The notes beneath the pieces were generated by a model that searched no databases, was not told the origin of the DNA, and was given only the letters and a program-made list of their open reading frames with translations. A stretch of DNA of 64,000 bases, taken from positions 8,509,482 through 8,573,481 of the forward strand of contig CM021321.1 of assembly GCA_010645155.1 (NCBI GenBank), read 5' to 3'. The translations under genes and the position numbers were made by a program. Positions 37,555-49,645 of the stretch are shown piece by piece (position 1 is the first letter of the stretch; every line of letters starts with the position of its first letter). This DNA is from Tigriopus japonicus (lineage: Eukaryota; Arthropoda; Copepoda; Harpacticoida; Harpacticidae).

Positions 37555-37973
37555 GATGTAAAAAGTCTTGAAGATAGGTTGGAAGTGGTAGATTAGCTTT
37601 CAAATGGACACTTATCTGCCTTTTTGTAGTTACTTGCTTTGAAGGGCATTTGCTTTGCCGACCTCGTCTTGTTTTGAATCTCACATGTTAGAGTGCGAGT
37701 CTTTCAGAGTGCTCTAGACGACGACCACAGTGACCCCAGCGAATGCTCTCACTAAGGACGACTTGGGCCATAGATGAAAAGATGTGTAGCTATTGAGTGT
37801 ATATATTTTTGAAGGCGCTAGGTAGAATAGTGGAACACTAAACAAATACAGAAGGAAAATTAACATCCTGTAGAATTTTCCCACTAAATCTGCATTTGCC
37901 AAAATCAAAAAAATGTGAAATTCTACTCTATATTCTAAAACAAGATCATTGAGCTGAAGTCAGCATTTCATAA

Positions 37974-38542
37974 AGCGTGTTTGGCAACAGTAGGTTGCTA
38001 GAACTTCTACTGCCTAGAATTTAGGCAGTTTAAGGGTTTTTGTATTTTACGGACCGCCCTCATGAGTATATTATATATACTCTATTATGACAATGGTTGA
38101 ATTGCAAGTTTGAACACTTTTGGTTGAGCCTTTGGAAAAATATGCACAATTCCTTGTTTTCATGCATAAATAATTTTAGAGATATTGCATAAATAAAGAA
38201 TTCTTTGAAAGGACCATTACTATTGAATGGAAACAGGTGTAAATCCCCAAACTTTGTTGAAGGTCTTCATGATTTTGTAGTTTGACGGTTCAAATTTGTT
38301 TTTTGAAACATCACTTAACCTTGTGTACGTATATGCCATAAAGAGTGATTTTTTTTGTTGCATTTTTTGCAAGCAAGCCGAACCAAAGAAATTGCATATT
38401 TTTTCAAAATCCTAAACAGTAGTTTCCAAACTTGCAATTCAATCATGTTTGTAAGTATTAATCATAAGGGCGGTCTGTGAAATGCGAAAACCTTTAAACT
38501 GACCAAATTCTCACGAGCCAAGTACTGTTACCAAACAAGCCT
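37974..38542. mobile_element. Fold-back element with long inverted repeats
   Basis: About 570 bp between genes C and D. The outer ends AGCGTGTTTGGCAACAGTA and, inverted, AGGCTTGTTTGGTAACAGTA match, and complementarity continues inward for over 100 bp through GGACCGCCCTCATGA/CAGACCGCCCTTATGA and TTGAATTGCAAGTTTG. No coding capacity; the superfamily is not determined. Confidence 0.75.
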
Positions 38543-39984
38543 TTTCTCTTGTTTCATCCAACCGCTATAAGATTTTAGAGGAGATCACTCGAATATCCCG
38601 TGCATTCCATATTAGTCATGTTTTGTATGGTATTTGAAATTTTACACTCCGTTTACAAGGGAACATACAAGAGATATGAAAGAAAATGAAAATGAGTTTT
38701 TTTTTGTATTTCGAGTATTTCTATGTCTAGTTTTCACTCAATTTATCCTACGTTCCTGCTTAAATTTGAAAAAATACATTAATGATAAAAAGCAAAGAAT
38801 CTCATTAAAAAATAAAACTTCATTGGAATGCGATGGAAGTATTAACTAACATCATTTTCATCTGTCATGGCATTATTTTACGATCAGATTTATTAGGAGC
38901 GCTTTGCCGCCTTTATATTACTAAGGCTTGTTAAATGATGAAATCTAATCTATTATTAGGTATATATGTTAAAAACTTTACTAATGTTAGAAAATTAAAT
39001 TTACAAAGGGTGGGTGCCTGCCAACCCCAGAATGGGCCCCATGACTATCAGTGGACAAAAACCAAATTTCAAAAAATCATCACTCTAGGCCCACTGTGAA
39101 TGAGCTGCCTCGTCCTCCCAATCCAGTGATCAGCCAATGAGCAGCCTCATTTTTTTTTTGGCAGGGGGGGGGGGTGCCGAAATTGTGCTTTTAAAAAAAG
39201 CTTACTTTTAAAGAAATGTCACATTTGAATGGTAGATGACGTAAGTAAGGAAACTTTTAGACGTTAAATCACACCCACAGAATGAGAGCCATTCTGGACT
39301 GGACATGAGATTGCTTATCGGAAAAAATGGACGATGTAATGGCTAGTTATCCTGGCTGTGCCAAGCTCAACCCTCCAACCCTAGCACCAACAATCCAAAA
39401 AACAAAGTTTGGAAATTTCCATACAAAATTGATCATATTTTTTCAGTACCGTGACCTGCGCCTAATGGCTAACAAAGCCTGAAATGGACGTGTTTAAAGC
39501 AAAAACGATTTTGACGATAGTAATGTTTTTCTTGAAGTGGAATAACATGTTCTTTGCAGAAAAAATATTTTTTGTCGAATTTCTTTGAGGCCAAGAAAGA
39601 TGTACTAAAAGCAATGCTGCTCTGAAGTGTTTTGGAAATTGAGTGAAACCCAACAGGACGTTTGGTATACATAGATTTGGACTATTTTTCAGGTAATTAC
39701 TAACATTAGACTTATTTCAAAATAAGGTAAAATAAGATGTTTCATAATTGTCTGCAAGAATATTTAAAATAACCCTTTATTGTTTTTTTTTTGCCCGTGA
39801 CCTGATAAACAGAACTTAAATAAAAATGCGTTGGTACACTCACACCTCAATGTTTTCAAATATCTCTAAAATTTGAAAATAACTTCATCATTATGTAATG
39901 ATGAGTTTTTGGACCTTTTTGCGAAAAAAAACGTAACTCTATATTTTCTCAAAAACTGCTTTGGTGAAATATTTTGTGGTGGGT
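38543..39984. other. Intergenic DNA between genes C and D
   Basis: A+T-rich, no gene supported. Contains a T-run followed by an 11-base G-run near 39148-39175, a likely polymorphic or sequencing-error-prone site. Confidence 0.5.
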
Positions 39985-41295
39985 TCATATTACAAATGCT
40001 TCATGGAAGCATTCTAGGGATGGTAGGTCCAATTTTCGAAATATGTCATTGATATTCCTGATTTCATCCTCTGTGAAGTCTTTTGGTCTTGATTTTTGGA
40101 GCTTTTTCCTGCTAATAACAGATCCTTGTTGAGAATCTTTGTTCATTATTAATAAAGAGTGATCCAAAGTCTTTGTGGACATTGAACAATGTGCGAGCAA
40201 CTTCCTCATTGTGGCTTCCGGCGATCCCAACAACTCTTCATACGTTATTGGGAAGAATGATATCTTCTTTTTGGTGGAATATTCTCGAAAGTTCAAGACG
40301 TGAAGACCAAAGAATAGCGCAATCATTTCGGCCGAGCCGATTTTTCTCAACCATTTATCCTCCAGTTCTTGGATCACTGAAACTTTATCGTAGTTGTCAG
40401 GATACAAACGGGCAAAACTCTTGAAAAAAGTCCGTCTGGCCATAACTTTGCTAAACCATGACATTGAGCCCATCATGGCTCTAAATGATTGAATATTTGG
40501 TTTAGGAGCTCTGTGCATAAACACGTTCCTGATATATGGGCAAGCTTCTTGTGTCTGAGCAGCAATTTTGACTGCCAAACTGACACTCTTCAATACAAAA
40601 TTGTCGACTTGTCTATTGTTCAATGATTTACATTGAACTCGATATCCAGCTCGAATAAAATCCTTCAAGTTTTGATTGGTGCCTGTAGTGATCAGCTTTC
40701 CTTCGTTAGCCTCTAAAAAGCTACTCTGGAATATGGGTTCGGACATGACAATAGTATTGGGTACACATTCCATCATTTGGGTGAGTAAAGTCGATCCACA
40801 TCGTCCAGTATTGTATAATGAAATCACATTTGCCTTTGGGTCTCCGAGTTCACGAGCAAATTGCAAAAAATGCTCAATCTTGAGACGAACAATGTTTTTG
40901 GCCAACTGAAACTGCGCTCCATAAAGAAAGGGATGATTGGTTGTGTCATAAATGTTGCACCCAGGTAGCGTTTCCACAAAGTAGGCATAGTTCTGATCCA
41001 AAAAGGCCAAACTGATCTCATCTTTTCTCAAGTAATCAATCGGTTGATAGCTTTGATGACTCAGGAAGAAGCTTTTGTGATCAAATGCTCCAAAATCGAA
41101 CATGGTAATGCGATAATGGATATTGAGTCGATGTACGCATTTGTTGTAGTAATTCTTGGATTGTTCAAAATCGACGACGTTTCCACTAAACAAGGAAAAT
41201 CCGGCGATAGCTTTAAGAAAAGCATTCACATACTTGGAAATCACTAATGCCGCTTGCAAAAGAAAGTAAAGAAACATAATGTTCAAATTCTTCAA
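39985..41295 (-). CDS. Sulfotransferase-like membrane protein D
   Basis: Intact single-exon frame, 436 residues; the second ATG (Met 7, MFLYFLLQAALVIS) matches the start of gene C and is equally possible. P-loop TGRCGSTLL at 163-171; FMHRAPKPNIQSFRAMMGSM identical to gene C; C-terminal NKDSQQGSVISRKKL. Differences from C cluster after the P-loop (residues about 195-215) and in the segment after residue 290, where an acceptor site could lie, while the nucleotide-binding motifs are unchanged. This suggests both copies are kept by selection. Confidence 0.85.
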   Translation of the reverse strand: MKNLNIMFLYFLLQAALVISKYVNAFLKAIAGFSLFSGNVVDFEQSKNYYNKCVHRLNIHYRITMFDFGAFDHKSFFLSHQSYQPIDYLRKDEISLAFLDQNYAYFVETLPGCNIYDTTNHPFLYGAQFQLAKNIVRLKIEHFLQFARELGDPKANVISLYNTGRCGSTLLTQMMECVPNTIVMSEPIFQSSFLEANEGKLITTGTNQNLKDFIRAGYRVQCKSLNNRQVDNFVLKSVSLAVKIAAQTQEACPYIRNVFMHRAPKPNIQSFRAMMGSMSWFSKVMARRTFFKSFARLYPDNYDKVSVIQELEDKWLRKIGSAEMIALFFGLHVLNFREYSTKKKISFFPITYEELLGSPEATMRKLLAHCSMSTKTLDHSLLIMNKDSQQGSVISRKKLQKSRPKDFTEDEIRNINDIFRKLDLPSLECFHEAFVI

Positions 41296-44047
41296 GGGAA
41301 GTCGAAGTTCAGGTGTGAGTTTTCAAATAGACGGTAAATTCCCTTCTAATAGGTACTGGATTTGCAGTGCATTTTCCTCAACGACGTCGTCTTGGTACTT
41401 TAGTTTTGGCACAAACGTATTCAGGGTTGCCAGTTCCTGAGAAAGCCTCCCTAATGGTCACTTTTGCTCTGAACTTTGACCAATTTCTACCTCTAATTTC
41501 CAAAACTGTAATAAAAAACTGCCGTTGTAAATAGGATCCAAGCATTTTAAGTAAAAAAAGAAATCACATAAAAAAGCAACAATATATAAGAAGTCAAATT
41601 TGAAACAAGTTTTAGATTGAAAAACAGTTTGACTTTTAAATTTGAGTTAGATATAATTTAAAAATAAGTTAAATTTAAATTGAGGAATATTCGTTGTTGC
41701 AGGAATTGTATGAATAAAGATTCTGGACTCTGGAAGGCTTGTACGATCGTCTGCTTTTTCTGATATTGCTTATGTCCTTAAAACTAGAGTTTCTCATTCG
41801 CCAACTTGTTGCTGAGATCTCCGAGAATTCGAACACATTGTAACCCTGGATGTGCATGAGGTGCACAAGTTAATCGTTGTTCATCATTTCTAGAGGCCGG
41901 AATTTAAGACAAGAAAACAAATCAACGAGAAAGAAAAGAAAAAAGACAAAAGGTAATAAAAAACAAGAAAGTAAGATGAATAAAGAACGGAATTATTTTT
42001 TGTTGTTTCAATCATTTAAATCAAACTAAGCATTTGGTCATCCAAAATTACTAGTTAAAGTAAATTCGATATCGAAGTGGCTCTTGAATAAGTATAATTT
42101 GCGCTGAATAAAATTTATATTTGGGAATGTTTCCTTCTCGACAACCTACACCGTTTGAGGAAGCACTTTATGGCGTCTCTTTATTTTTGAAATGAGAATG
42201 TATTTCGAAATACAAATGAGGTATTTCCTGACGGATATGTTCTGATTTCCAAAAATAAACATATATACTTATTTTTATTGGACATCCATCCGTTAAAATA
42301 AAGATTAGGTAATAATTCGTTCACGAACCTCGCACAGCTGCACAGGTGTGTTCAAATACTTGGACATGCATTCTCCCATAGAAGGGAAGTTGAGCGTCTC
42401 CAAAAGTTTCAACTAAAACTGATCAGGCGTTAGTTTAGGTACATCATCGGATTTTAATTCCATGTGCACAATTTAAAAGTGATGTTTCTTGTTGGACAGG
42501 AGTGCGAAACCCTGAGAAGATCAAATCAGCGTGAAGACAAATGGCACACGGTGAATTGAAAAAGGCCTTGACGGCAATCACAAACAAGTCTTCAAATCGG
42601 CTTTCAGTTAGAGGATTTCAAATTTACATTCCAAAACGTGATTGATAACAATTAACAAGAACACCCTCTCCAACTAAGTTGTTAATGTTGTAACCGTGCA
42701 ACTTATTAAATTGGTTCTTTCATTTGAGTCGATACATTTATTATCTTCTTTTCAAAAAAAGTATTGGAACAATAATTTTCGATTCTCCAAAGAAAGTTTT
42801 AATATGAGGGACCTTTGTCTTGTTGGTATGGGCCAAAGTACAGGAAGGGTTTTGTATTGAAGGCATAATTCAATGCTACCTTAGGGTTTAAAATGTCCCT
42901 GCAATTTTTAGGTTTTCTCTCAGCTGGTCAAATTGTTGTTACCTTCATGGTTTTTCTAACGCAATTCGATTTTCAAGTTCAAGAGATCTCTCAGTTTCAT
43001 TGGAAACCTAGTAAACTCTTTTGGCATATTTTTTGTGATTTCAAATTTGCCCTCAAAAGAGGCCCTGATTTAGACTATCTGCAAGTTGTAATGTAACTTC
43101 AACAGAAAAGAGGGAGAGCCAATACTTTCGAAAAAGTAACATGTTCACGTCTAGCTCAATGAGGACGTGAATTGAATTCTTCTTCTTTGTTGTTGAAGTT
43201 TTACGAGTATACCACACGTTTCTGATCGAAATAGGCTTGGCAAAGAAACCAATTGCCAAAAAATACGTTCGTGATCAATAAGGCGTTGCAGTATCTTTGG
43301 CGGGGGAAAATATTTCGTGGACGAATTATGTGGCGATAAGTGATTATTAGAGACAGGAAGAGACGGCGAGGAATATTGGCAGATTAAACCCAAAAAGTCT
43401 GAAAGACGAAAACGCGAACAAAATTCAGACTAGAAAAGACGAATTTTAGTGCTCTTTTGGTCTGAAAAAATAAAAAAAACCGACCAAATTGTGCCAAAAG
43501 GCAAAAAGAAGCAAAAAAAGTCTAGAAATTCAAAATGAAAGTGTGTCACAAGCTAGAAAAAAGCCAGGAGACGTAGGTAACGAAAAAAAGAATAATTCGC
43601 AAAAATGAAATTAAATTGTTTCAAATATTTATCTAAGTTACTGCAAAAATATAAAATAACTTAATGATACACGACCCTTTCTTCAACTAACGGTTTGAGT
43701 AATAGCCAACAAATGGTTAAATATCACTCAAATTACTTACTTAGTTTAAGTTTGCATTTAAGTAAACTTAAGAGCAGTTTTGCCGACATAATCATGATGC
43801 CAAATAGCCTTGTTATCCCAACGTTGAAGTTTTACATATATCGGGTATTTCAAAAGAAACTGAATACCTAATGTCATCATTTATAGCTCGTGATCATTGG
43901 ATATGATTGGCCACACACTGAGCTTGTAGAGTCAGAAAAAGTAATTTCACCATTTTAAGCGATGAGGATTTTTCCCGTGAAGGGTTATTTCTGAAAACAG
44001 AGCATTCGTAACTCTTGACTATTTTCGCCTTTGGAAGGGTGATACGC

Positions 44048-44948
44048 CAGGGTGCGTACGCTATTGCCATCAATTTCACTCAGTTTTTTAAAAGAATAAA
44101 AAGACAACTAAACATTATTCAATTGCAATGAAACTTTTGAATATTCTTCATTTACTTAAAAGCAAATAGTTTATTGAATTAAATCGCCTCTGGCGGCCAC
44201 AACCTCCTCTAGGCGTAACTTGAAACAGCTGCAGGCATGGGCAACGTTGGCCCTGGTCATGTTGGTGAGCATCTCCATGATGCTGTTGATGAGGGCGGCC
44301 TTGGTGTTATGAGAAGATCTGTTAACATCTCTCTCACTGACGCCCCAGATAAAATAGTAAAAAAGTTGAGCGTGTCTGGTTCTGGCCGATGTTTTAGACA
44401 ATTGAGAAGTGTTTTGGTCTTCTCCAAATGTGTCTCCTTTGTCTTGTCGGACATGAAGTGGCCACAGCAGAGACTGTAGGACCTGTATTGGATGTCCTCC
44501 TCAACAATCTTGCAGATGAGGCCCTTGCTTACCTCCAGTTCCACGCCCATGTTGTGCAGGAGTGCCCTGGAGCCTCATCAATCATGGTTTGCACCTGTTG
44601 GACCATTTCTTCACAAAGGGCGTCACTGAAGCGGCGGTGCTCCTTCCTCTGAATGTCGAAGTTATCGTCATCACCTCCTTTGTTCAAAAACTTGTATTCA
44701 TATCGTTGTAGGCAATGTGCTTGAAGTCCGTGATCCCCCTTGCCGTCCGTCCGGCGCAAAGGCCAGTCACTATGGCCCATAGTTGGACTTCTTGTCGGTT
44801 CATGCTCATTTTTTGACTAAAATGCTTGTAACAAAAAAGGAAGAGGAAACTCAACTGAATTAACAGACACCAAAAGCTGAGCGCTGCGCCAAAAAGAGAC
44901 CGAGATATAACACATTGAAAATGTGATGGCAATACCGTACGCACCCTG
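44048..44948 (-). mobile_element. Decayed mariner-family element, internally deleted
   Basis: 901 bp. Inverted ends share CAGGGTGCGTACGNTATTGCCATCA; TA follows the right end, but the left flank has lost TA. The interior holds transposase remnants on the minus strand in several frames (see pseudogene). Confidence 0.85.
44171..44820 (-). pseudogene. Mariner-family transposase remnant
   Basis: Minus-strand pieces resemble mariner transposases: an N-terminal part beginning MNRQEVQLWAIVTGL, a middle part with RRFSDALCEEMVQQ, CGHFMSDKTKETHLEKTK and LNCLKHRPEPDTLNFF, then YYFIWGVSERDVNRSSHNTKA and a C-terminal LRLEEVVAARGDLIQ. The pieces lie in different frames, and the stretch that should carry the catalytic D,D,D core between NFF and YYFIWGV is missing. 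It cannot make an active enzyme. Confidence 0.85.
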
Positions 44949-45225
44949 TATAAAGGTTGCTTCAAGTGACTGTTTTAAACCATACCACTAGCGGCAAAAC
45001 AAGGCTGTTGGCTGATAATGAGAATTATGAAACCTACTTTGTAAACAAAAGTTACTCTAAAGTGTCAGCTGAAAAAGAATTTTTAATTTTGACTCAGCTG
45101 GTCTATGCCGGATCAAAGTTAAAACCTAAAAGTTCTTTGAGGCCGACCTCTGGTGAGCTCGAGGTCAATTATATACTATTCCTGACCAACCCACTATTCA
45201 AGGGTTGTACAGATCTGCCAAAAGT

Positions 45226-45350
45226 AACTCATTGGTAGATCAAATTTCAAATAAACGGTTATTTTATAAACTATGTTGATCATTAATTCTCTTTACAGGG
45301 AATCCCATTCCTTGTAGCGGTATTAAAAAATCCAAAACCCCGCCCCCCTC
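45226..45350 (+). repeat. Dispersed repeat, copy 1
   Basis: Shares AACTCATTGGTAGATCAAAT at its start, then TTACAGGGAATCCCATTCCTT and GTATTAAAAAATC followed by a C-rich tract, with 47473-47590. Weaker similarity (TTCCCACAT...TCTCTGATG) continues about 200 bases downstream in both. Confidence 0.75.
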
Positions 45351-47098
45351 CAAAATAAAGCAATTGGAATTAATTACATTTCCACCAATGTACTTCACAA
45401 TTTGCAATTACACATTACAATTACATTTTCACTTTTCAAAACAAGTTCAAGGACTAAAGAATTCTCAAATTTTCCCACATCTTTCTAAAATTATTCAATA
45501 TATAAATTGAACACCCAAAGTCGACAAGTTTCTGATGCTCCTCACAAGTGATAGACAGAAAGCGCTTTTGGCCGAAATTTTGGTTTCGGTTATGCCTACT
45601 AAAAAAATATATATAACATATTTCCTTGAATGGGAGCAAAGATGATAAATTTTAAAGCTACCATCTCAGTTTAGGTAATACAGTGGTCTATGAAAAGCAC
45701 AAAGGAAATGACTAGAACTAGTAAGAGACGCACAAGGGAAAAAGAGCTTGAATGCAGCACAGAAATCATGAAAAGATCCTATGACATACTTTTATCATAT
45801 TTCAAATTGATCATATAATTATCATATTGGAAAAATATTTTTTTGCAGTTCAAAGTCACTTCAATATTAGATAGTGTTGAAATGGGATGTAAGAATAAGA
45901 TTATCCACGGACATAGATTTTCCTCTGGAGACGTTCTTGGATTATCCCTATTTTTTAGAATGCTTGATGTTTTCACATGGTTTATTTATTAATAGCGTAA
46001 TTAATTTGACGAATTTAATAACTAAATTGTGTCCCAGGAAGTTTTTGTATAACCCCCAATATCATTTTTTAAGAAAATGACTTGCTTCGGGCAAAATTTC
46101 AAATTTTGTTAATTTGATCTTATTGTAATGCATTTTAAACCTATTCAGCTTATAATAAGCAAGCAGCTGCAAATCAGACTTAAATAAAACGTAATGTTAA
46201 GCCGGAATTATATAGCCAACATATTGCAATTGTAAAAGCTAAGAAAGTCAGTGTTTATTTTTATTTTATATTTGATTAAACAAACTTGACTTGAAAATAC
46301 TGTATAACGGACAGTTTTCTTCAAATGATCTTTGTAAGACTGTGTTGTAATTGGATATGGAAAATGTACCTTAGGCTAAAGAAGCTCATGGGAAAAAAGC
46401 GCCAACGCAGTCAAGTTGTTTGGCTTTTTCAATGCTTGGAATGTTTGTTGTTGTTGTCATCACCATCAATCAGGAACTTCAAGTTACAAAAAAATAGTCG
46501 ATTTTGCAATCAATTTACATAGCTCATGCAAGTAAAGATTGATCCAGTCATTTGATCACGAAATAAGATTATTTCAAGCCCATCCATGGCTATTTTTCGG
46601 TCAAAGGCTCCTATTTGTTGTACTTTTTAGTTGAACTTCGTGGTTCGTTTGGCTTTTTAAAGATTCATGTTAAAGCCACAGTCGCTAGTGTTCTGACGAC
46701 GTTTCTTTCCCATGAGATTCTGTACCTTAAGCCCTAGAAATTCAATTTTGACAACATTTACGATATTTTAACATTTAAAGAATCTGCAATTCTTGTGTTC
46801 ACGCAAATTGGACTTTTTGATTATTTTGTTCTCAATAATTGCAGCAGAAATTGACCTTTTCCTATACTCCTATCATCTGTAAGTCTTACTGCATAGCTTG
46901 GAATAGCTTGGAATAGATCTTCCAGAAGGGGCAAAAGAATGCCCAACCATAAATTCATTTAAAGCTTGGTCCGATGGCAATGACTAGGATTTTCTTCATT
47001 TGTTGTAAAACCAAAATCCTTCTTTGTCTTTTTTTATAAACAATAGGTTCTTGAAGACTACTCAAACATTAAAACATTATACCTGAACAACTAGATAC

Positions 47099-48650
47099 TT
47101 AGGCTTCCTTCGATTAAAGGATTAATCGATTAATCCATTGGAATTGGATTAATCCGTTAGTCCGTTTTGTCAGACGGATTCATCGAACAAACTCACAAAA
47201 AAATCTGTTTAATCTTATGAAATCGTTTTTAATCGTATTTTCCTGATCAATTTTAAAAATTTCTCTCGGAAAAACATGATTTTAAAAATTCTAAAAGATT
47301 TTTGGATCAAACATAATCACATTTTCTTCAATCAACTTTGAAAAAAATAATTTTGGAGTAATAACTCATGTTAATGAAAAGTGAGATTTTCAATGACTAG
47401 GGAAGGGAAATGTACAAGAAATCGACAGAAATTTCCAAAATTCAACAAGAGTTCAGTTTTTTATATTTAAAAAACTCATTGGTAGATCAAATTTTGTATA
47501 AAATTTAATTATACTAACTATATTAACCATTAACTCTCTTTACAGGGAATCCCATTCCTTGTAACCGTATTAAAAAATCGCCCCCCCCTCGCAAAAAAAT
47601 TCCCACATTTTGCACGATCTTTCTTGAATCTCTTAACATGAGATATTCGAATATGGAAAGTCTCTGATGAATCTTGAAGTCTCAAGTGAAATGAAGTTCA
47701 ATTTTTATGTTTTTGTTGTCATTCTTGATATTATGTTCCATATCTGACAATGCGGATTTTGTCAGATATTTGCATAATCTTCCCAATGGCTATGTTTCAT
47801 TTACCTCTTTATAGAATGCTTGATGGGTTTGTGAGTAACTTTGTTAAAAGTTGAGTGAGTGTTTGCTTGTTTGAGATTGGAGTAGATAGTACAAGATTTA
47901 TACAATTTTTGAAGCTTGCCTCACAACCTGATCCACGAAAATTAAAATATAAGCATTATTAATGCTTTTGATTCTACAATTTCGGCAATTCTTTAGCATC
48001 AAGTTTGTTTGAAGACAGTTCCAACGATCTCGTTTTGATGAAATAAAAACTATGGGTTTATTGGTTAATTAATCATTTTAAAACTAAGCCATCAGTCTAT
48101 CTATGTCCTGGCCTTTTCCACTTAACATTCAGAGCAAGTGTAGCATATCCAGAAAATATAGTAAATTAAACAAAACCTATTACAGAATTTTTATACATCT
48201 TGAGTACTATCTCTATCTTGCCTGGTTATTACATCATCAAGCGTGTCACTCAAATTGCTACCGATTGAGCCGTTATGTTGTTCCATATTTTATTGGAGCT
48301 TAAGAAAGATTATTTGTTAAGTGCATTGGTAGATCTTAAGTCATCGTCTCAGATGAAGATAGATAGATTATGCTTTCAAAACTTTTCAACATTTGACAAA
48401 GGTGATTTTTGAAGATTTTTGCTATTTGGAGCTTGTCCGAAAACATAAGACTTGAAAAAGCAAAAAAAAACATAGATTTAAGTTAACTTTAAGTTTCTTC
48501 TCCTAAAACAATTTGTCAATCTACTCTAATGTTAGCAGTGTTAGAAGAAAGTTTCACTAAACCAAAGACTTCGATTTCATTGTGTTATTTTTTTCAAAAT
48601 TAATTCATTTTAGTGGATTAATCCTGTTGGATTAATCTGGGAAGCCCACC
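47099..48650. mobile_element. Candidate element with GGCTTCC inverted ends
   Basis: Left end AGGCTTCCTTCGATTAAAGG followed by repeated GGATTAATC; right end inverted reads GGGCTTCCCAGATTAATCC. It encloses dispersed-repeat copy 2. No coding capacity and no target duplication were found, so this may be two unrelated simple sequences. Confidence 0.35.
47473..47590 (+). repeat. Dispersed repeat, copy 2
   Basis: Second copy of the AACTCATTGGTAGAT...GGGAATCCCATTCCTTGTA family, ending in a C-rich run. Confidence 0.75.
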
Positions 48651-49645
48651 AAATACATAAAGTTAGAACAGTAATAAATCCTCTCTGCGTCCTTTTCCTT
48701 TTTTTTAAATTTGCCATCCTTTTTCCACATCATTTTGAGGGGAACAAGCAATTTCCCTAAATTTTTTAAAATTCTGGCAATTTCGTAATTTTGGACACAA
48801 ATCGCAGATTTTTAGATTCACAATGTAAAGTATAAATTAAAAGGATCTGGTAGCCCCGAAGATAAACTATATATTATTTGTTACATCTTTGATAAAAATT
48901 GTCGGCTTGTTTCATGACTTTGATTATGACTGATAAACTAACCTATTTTCGGAAACTACCAGAACAAGCAATTTTCTGCATTTTCGTAAAATTTTCCCAA
49001 TTGTTGTAATTTTGGACAAAAATGGAAGATTTTGTTAATTGCATTGTAAAATGTAATATTCAACTATCTGTTGGCCCTGCTAATGAGACAGAAAATACAA
49101 TCTTAAAAGATATTTTTGCGATCACTATTTATAACACAGACTCAAATTAAAGTAAAGTGTTACTGATTTGGCTGATTGAGACAGAATTGGTCATTTTAGT
49201 ACTTGAGCTCGAAGTCCACATGTTCAACTGATCTTTGATGTGGACAAGAAGGGAAATACGTTAGTTGAGGCGAACACAGGGAAAGTACAGTTGATTATTT
49301 GTACTAGAAAGTATTAGGTAAAAGTACGTAGAAAGTAAACCACAAAAGTTCAATTAAACGTATTTGCTTTTATTAGCGGGCCCGGTATAGATATATCTTT
49401 GAAGAAAATGAACGACTACTAGACTTCATTTTGCTGATTTGATTGATCGGATAGAAATGTAACAATCTTTTTCTCTATTCACTGGTTATACAGGTCACAA
49501 GAGAGAAAAAATAATGGCAATGGTGATGATAATTACGATAGCGATAAGGATTATAATTACATCAATATTAATGAAAACAAGGTACCTACTGTAATGAATG
49601 ACATTTGAACAAGTTCTGACCGACTAGCTGGATTGAGTTAGCTAG

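Larger units (their letters stand above)
41296..49645. other. Gene-poor, A+T-rich region with repeats
   Basis: About 8 kb between genes D and E. No host gene supported. Contains a decayed mariner (44048-44948), a dispersed repeat with copies at 45226-45350 and 47473-47590, a candidate inverted-end element (47099-48650) and many short AT runs. Confidence 0.6.

Noticed and set aside
43890..45000. CRISPR array or prokaryotic operon features
   Set aside because: No regularly spaced repeats anywhere; spliceosomal introns show this is a eukaryotic nuclear sequence.
44957..45238. 93-codon plus-strand frame after the decayed mariner
   Set aside because: No recognisable domain, and it runs into the dispersed repeat.
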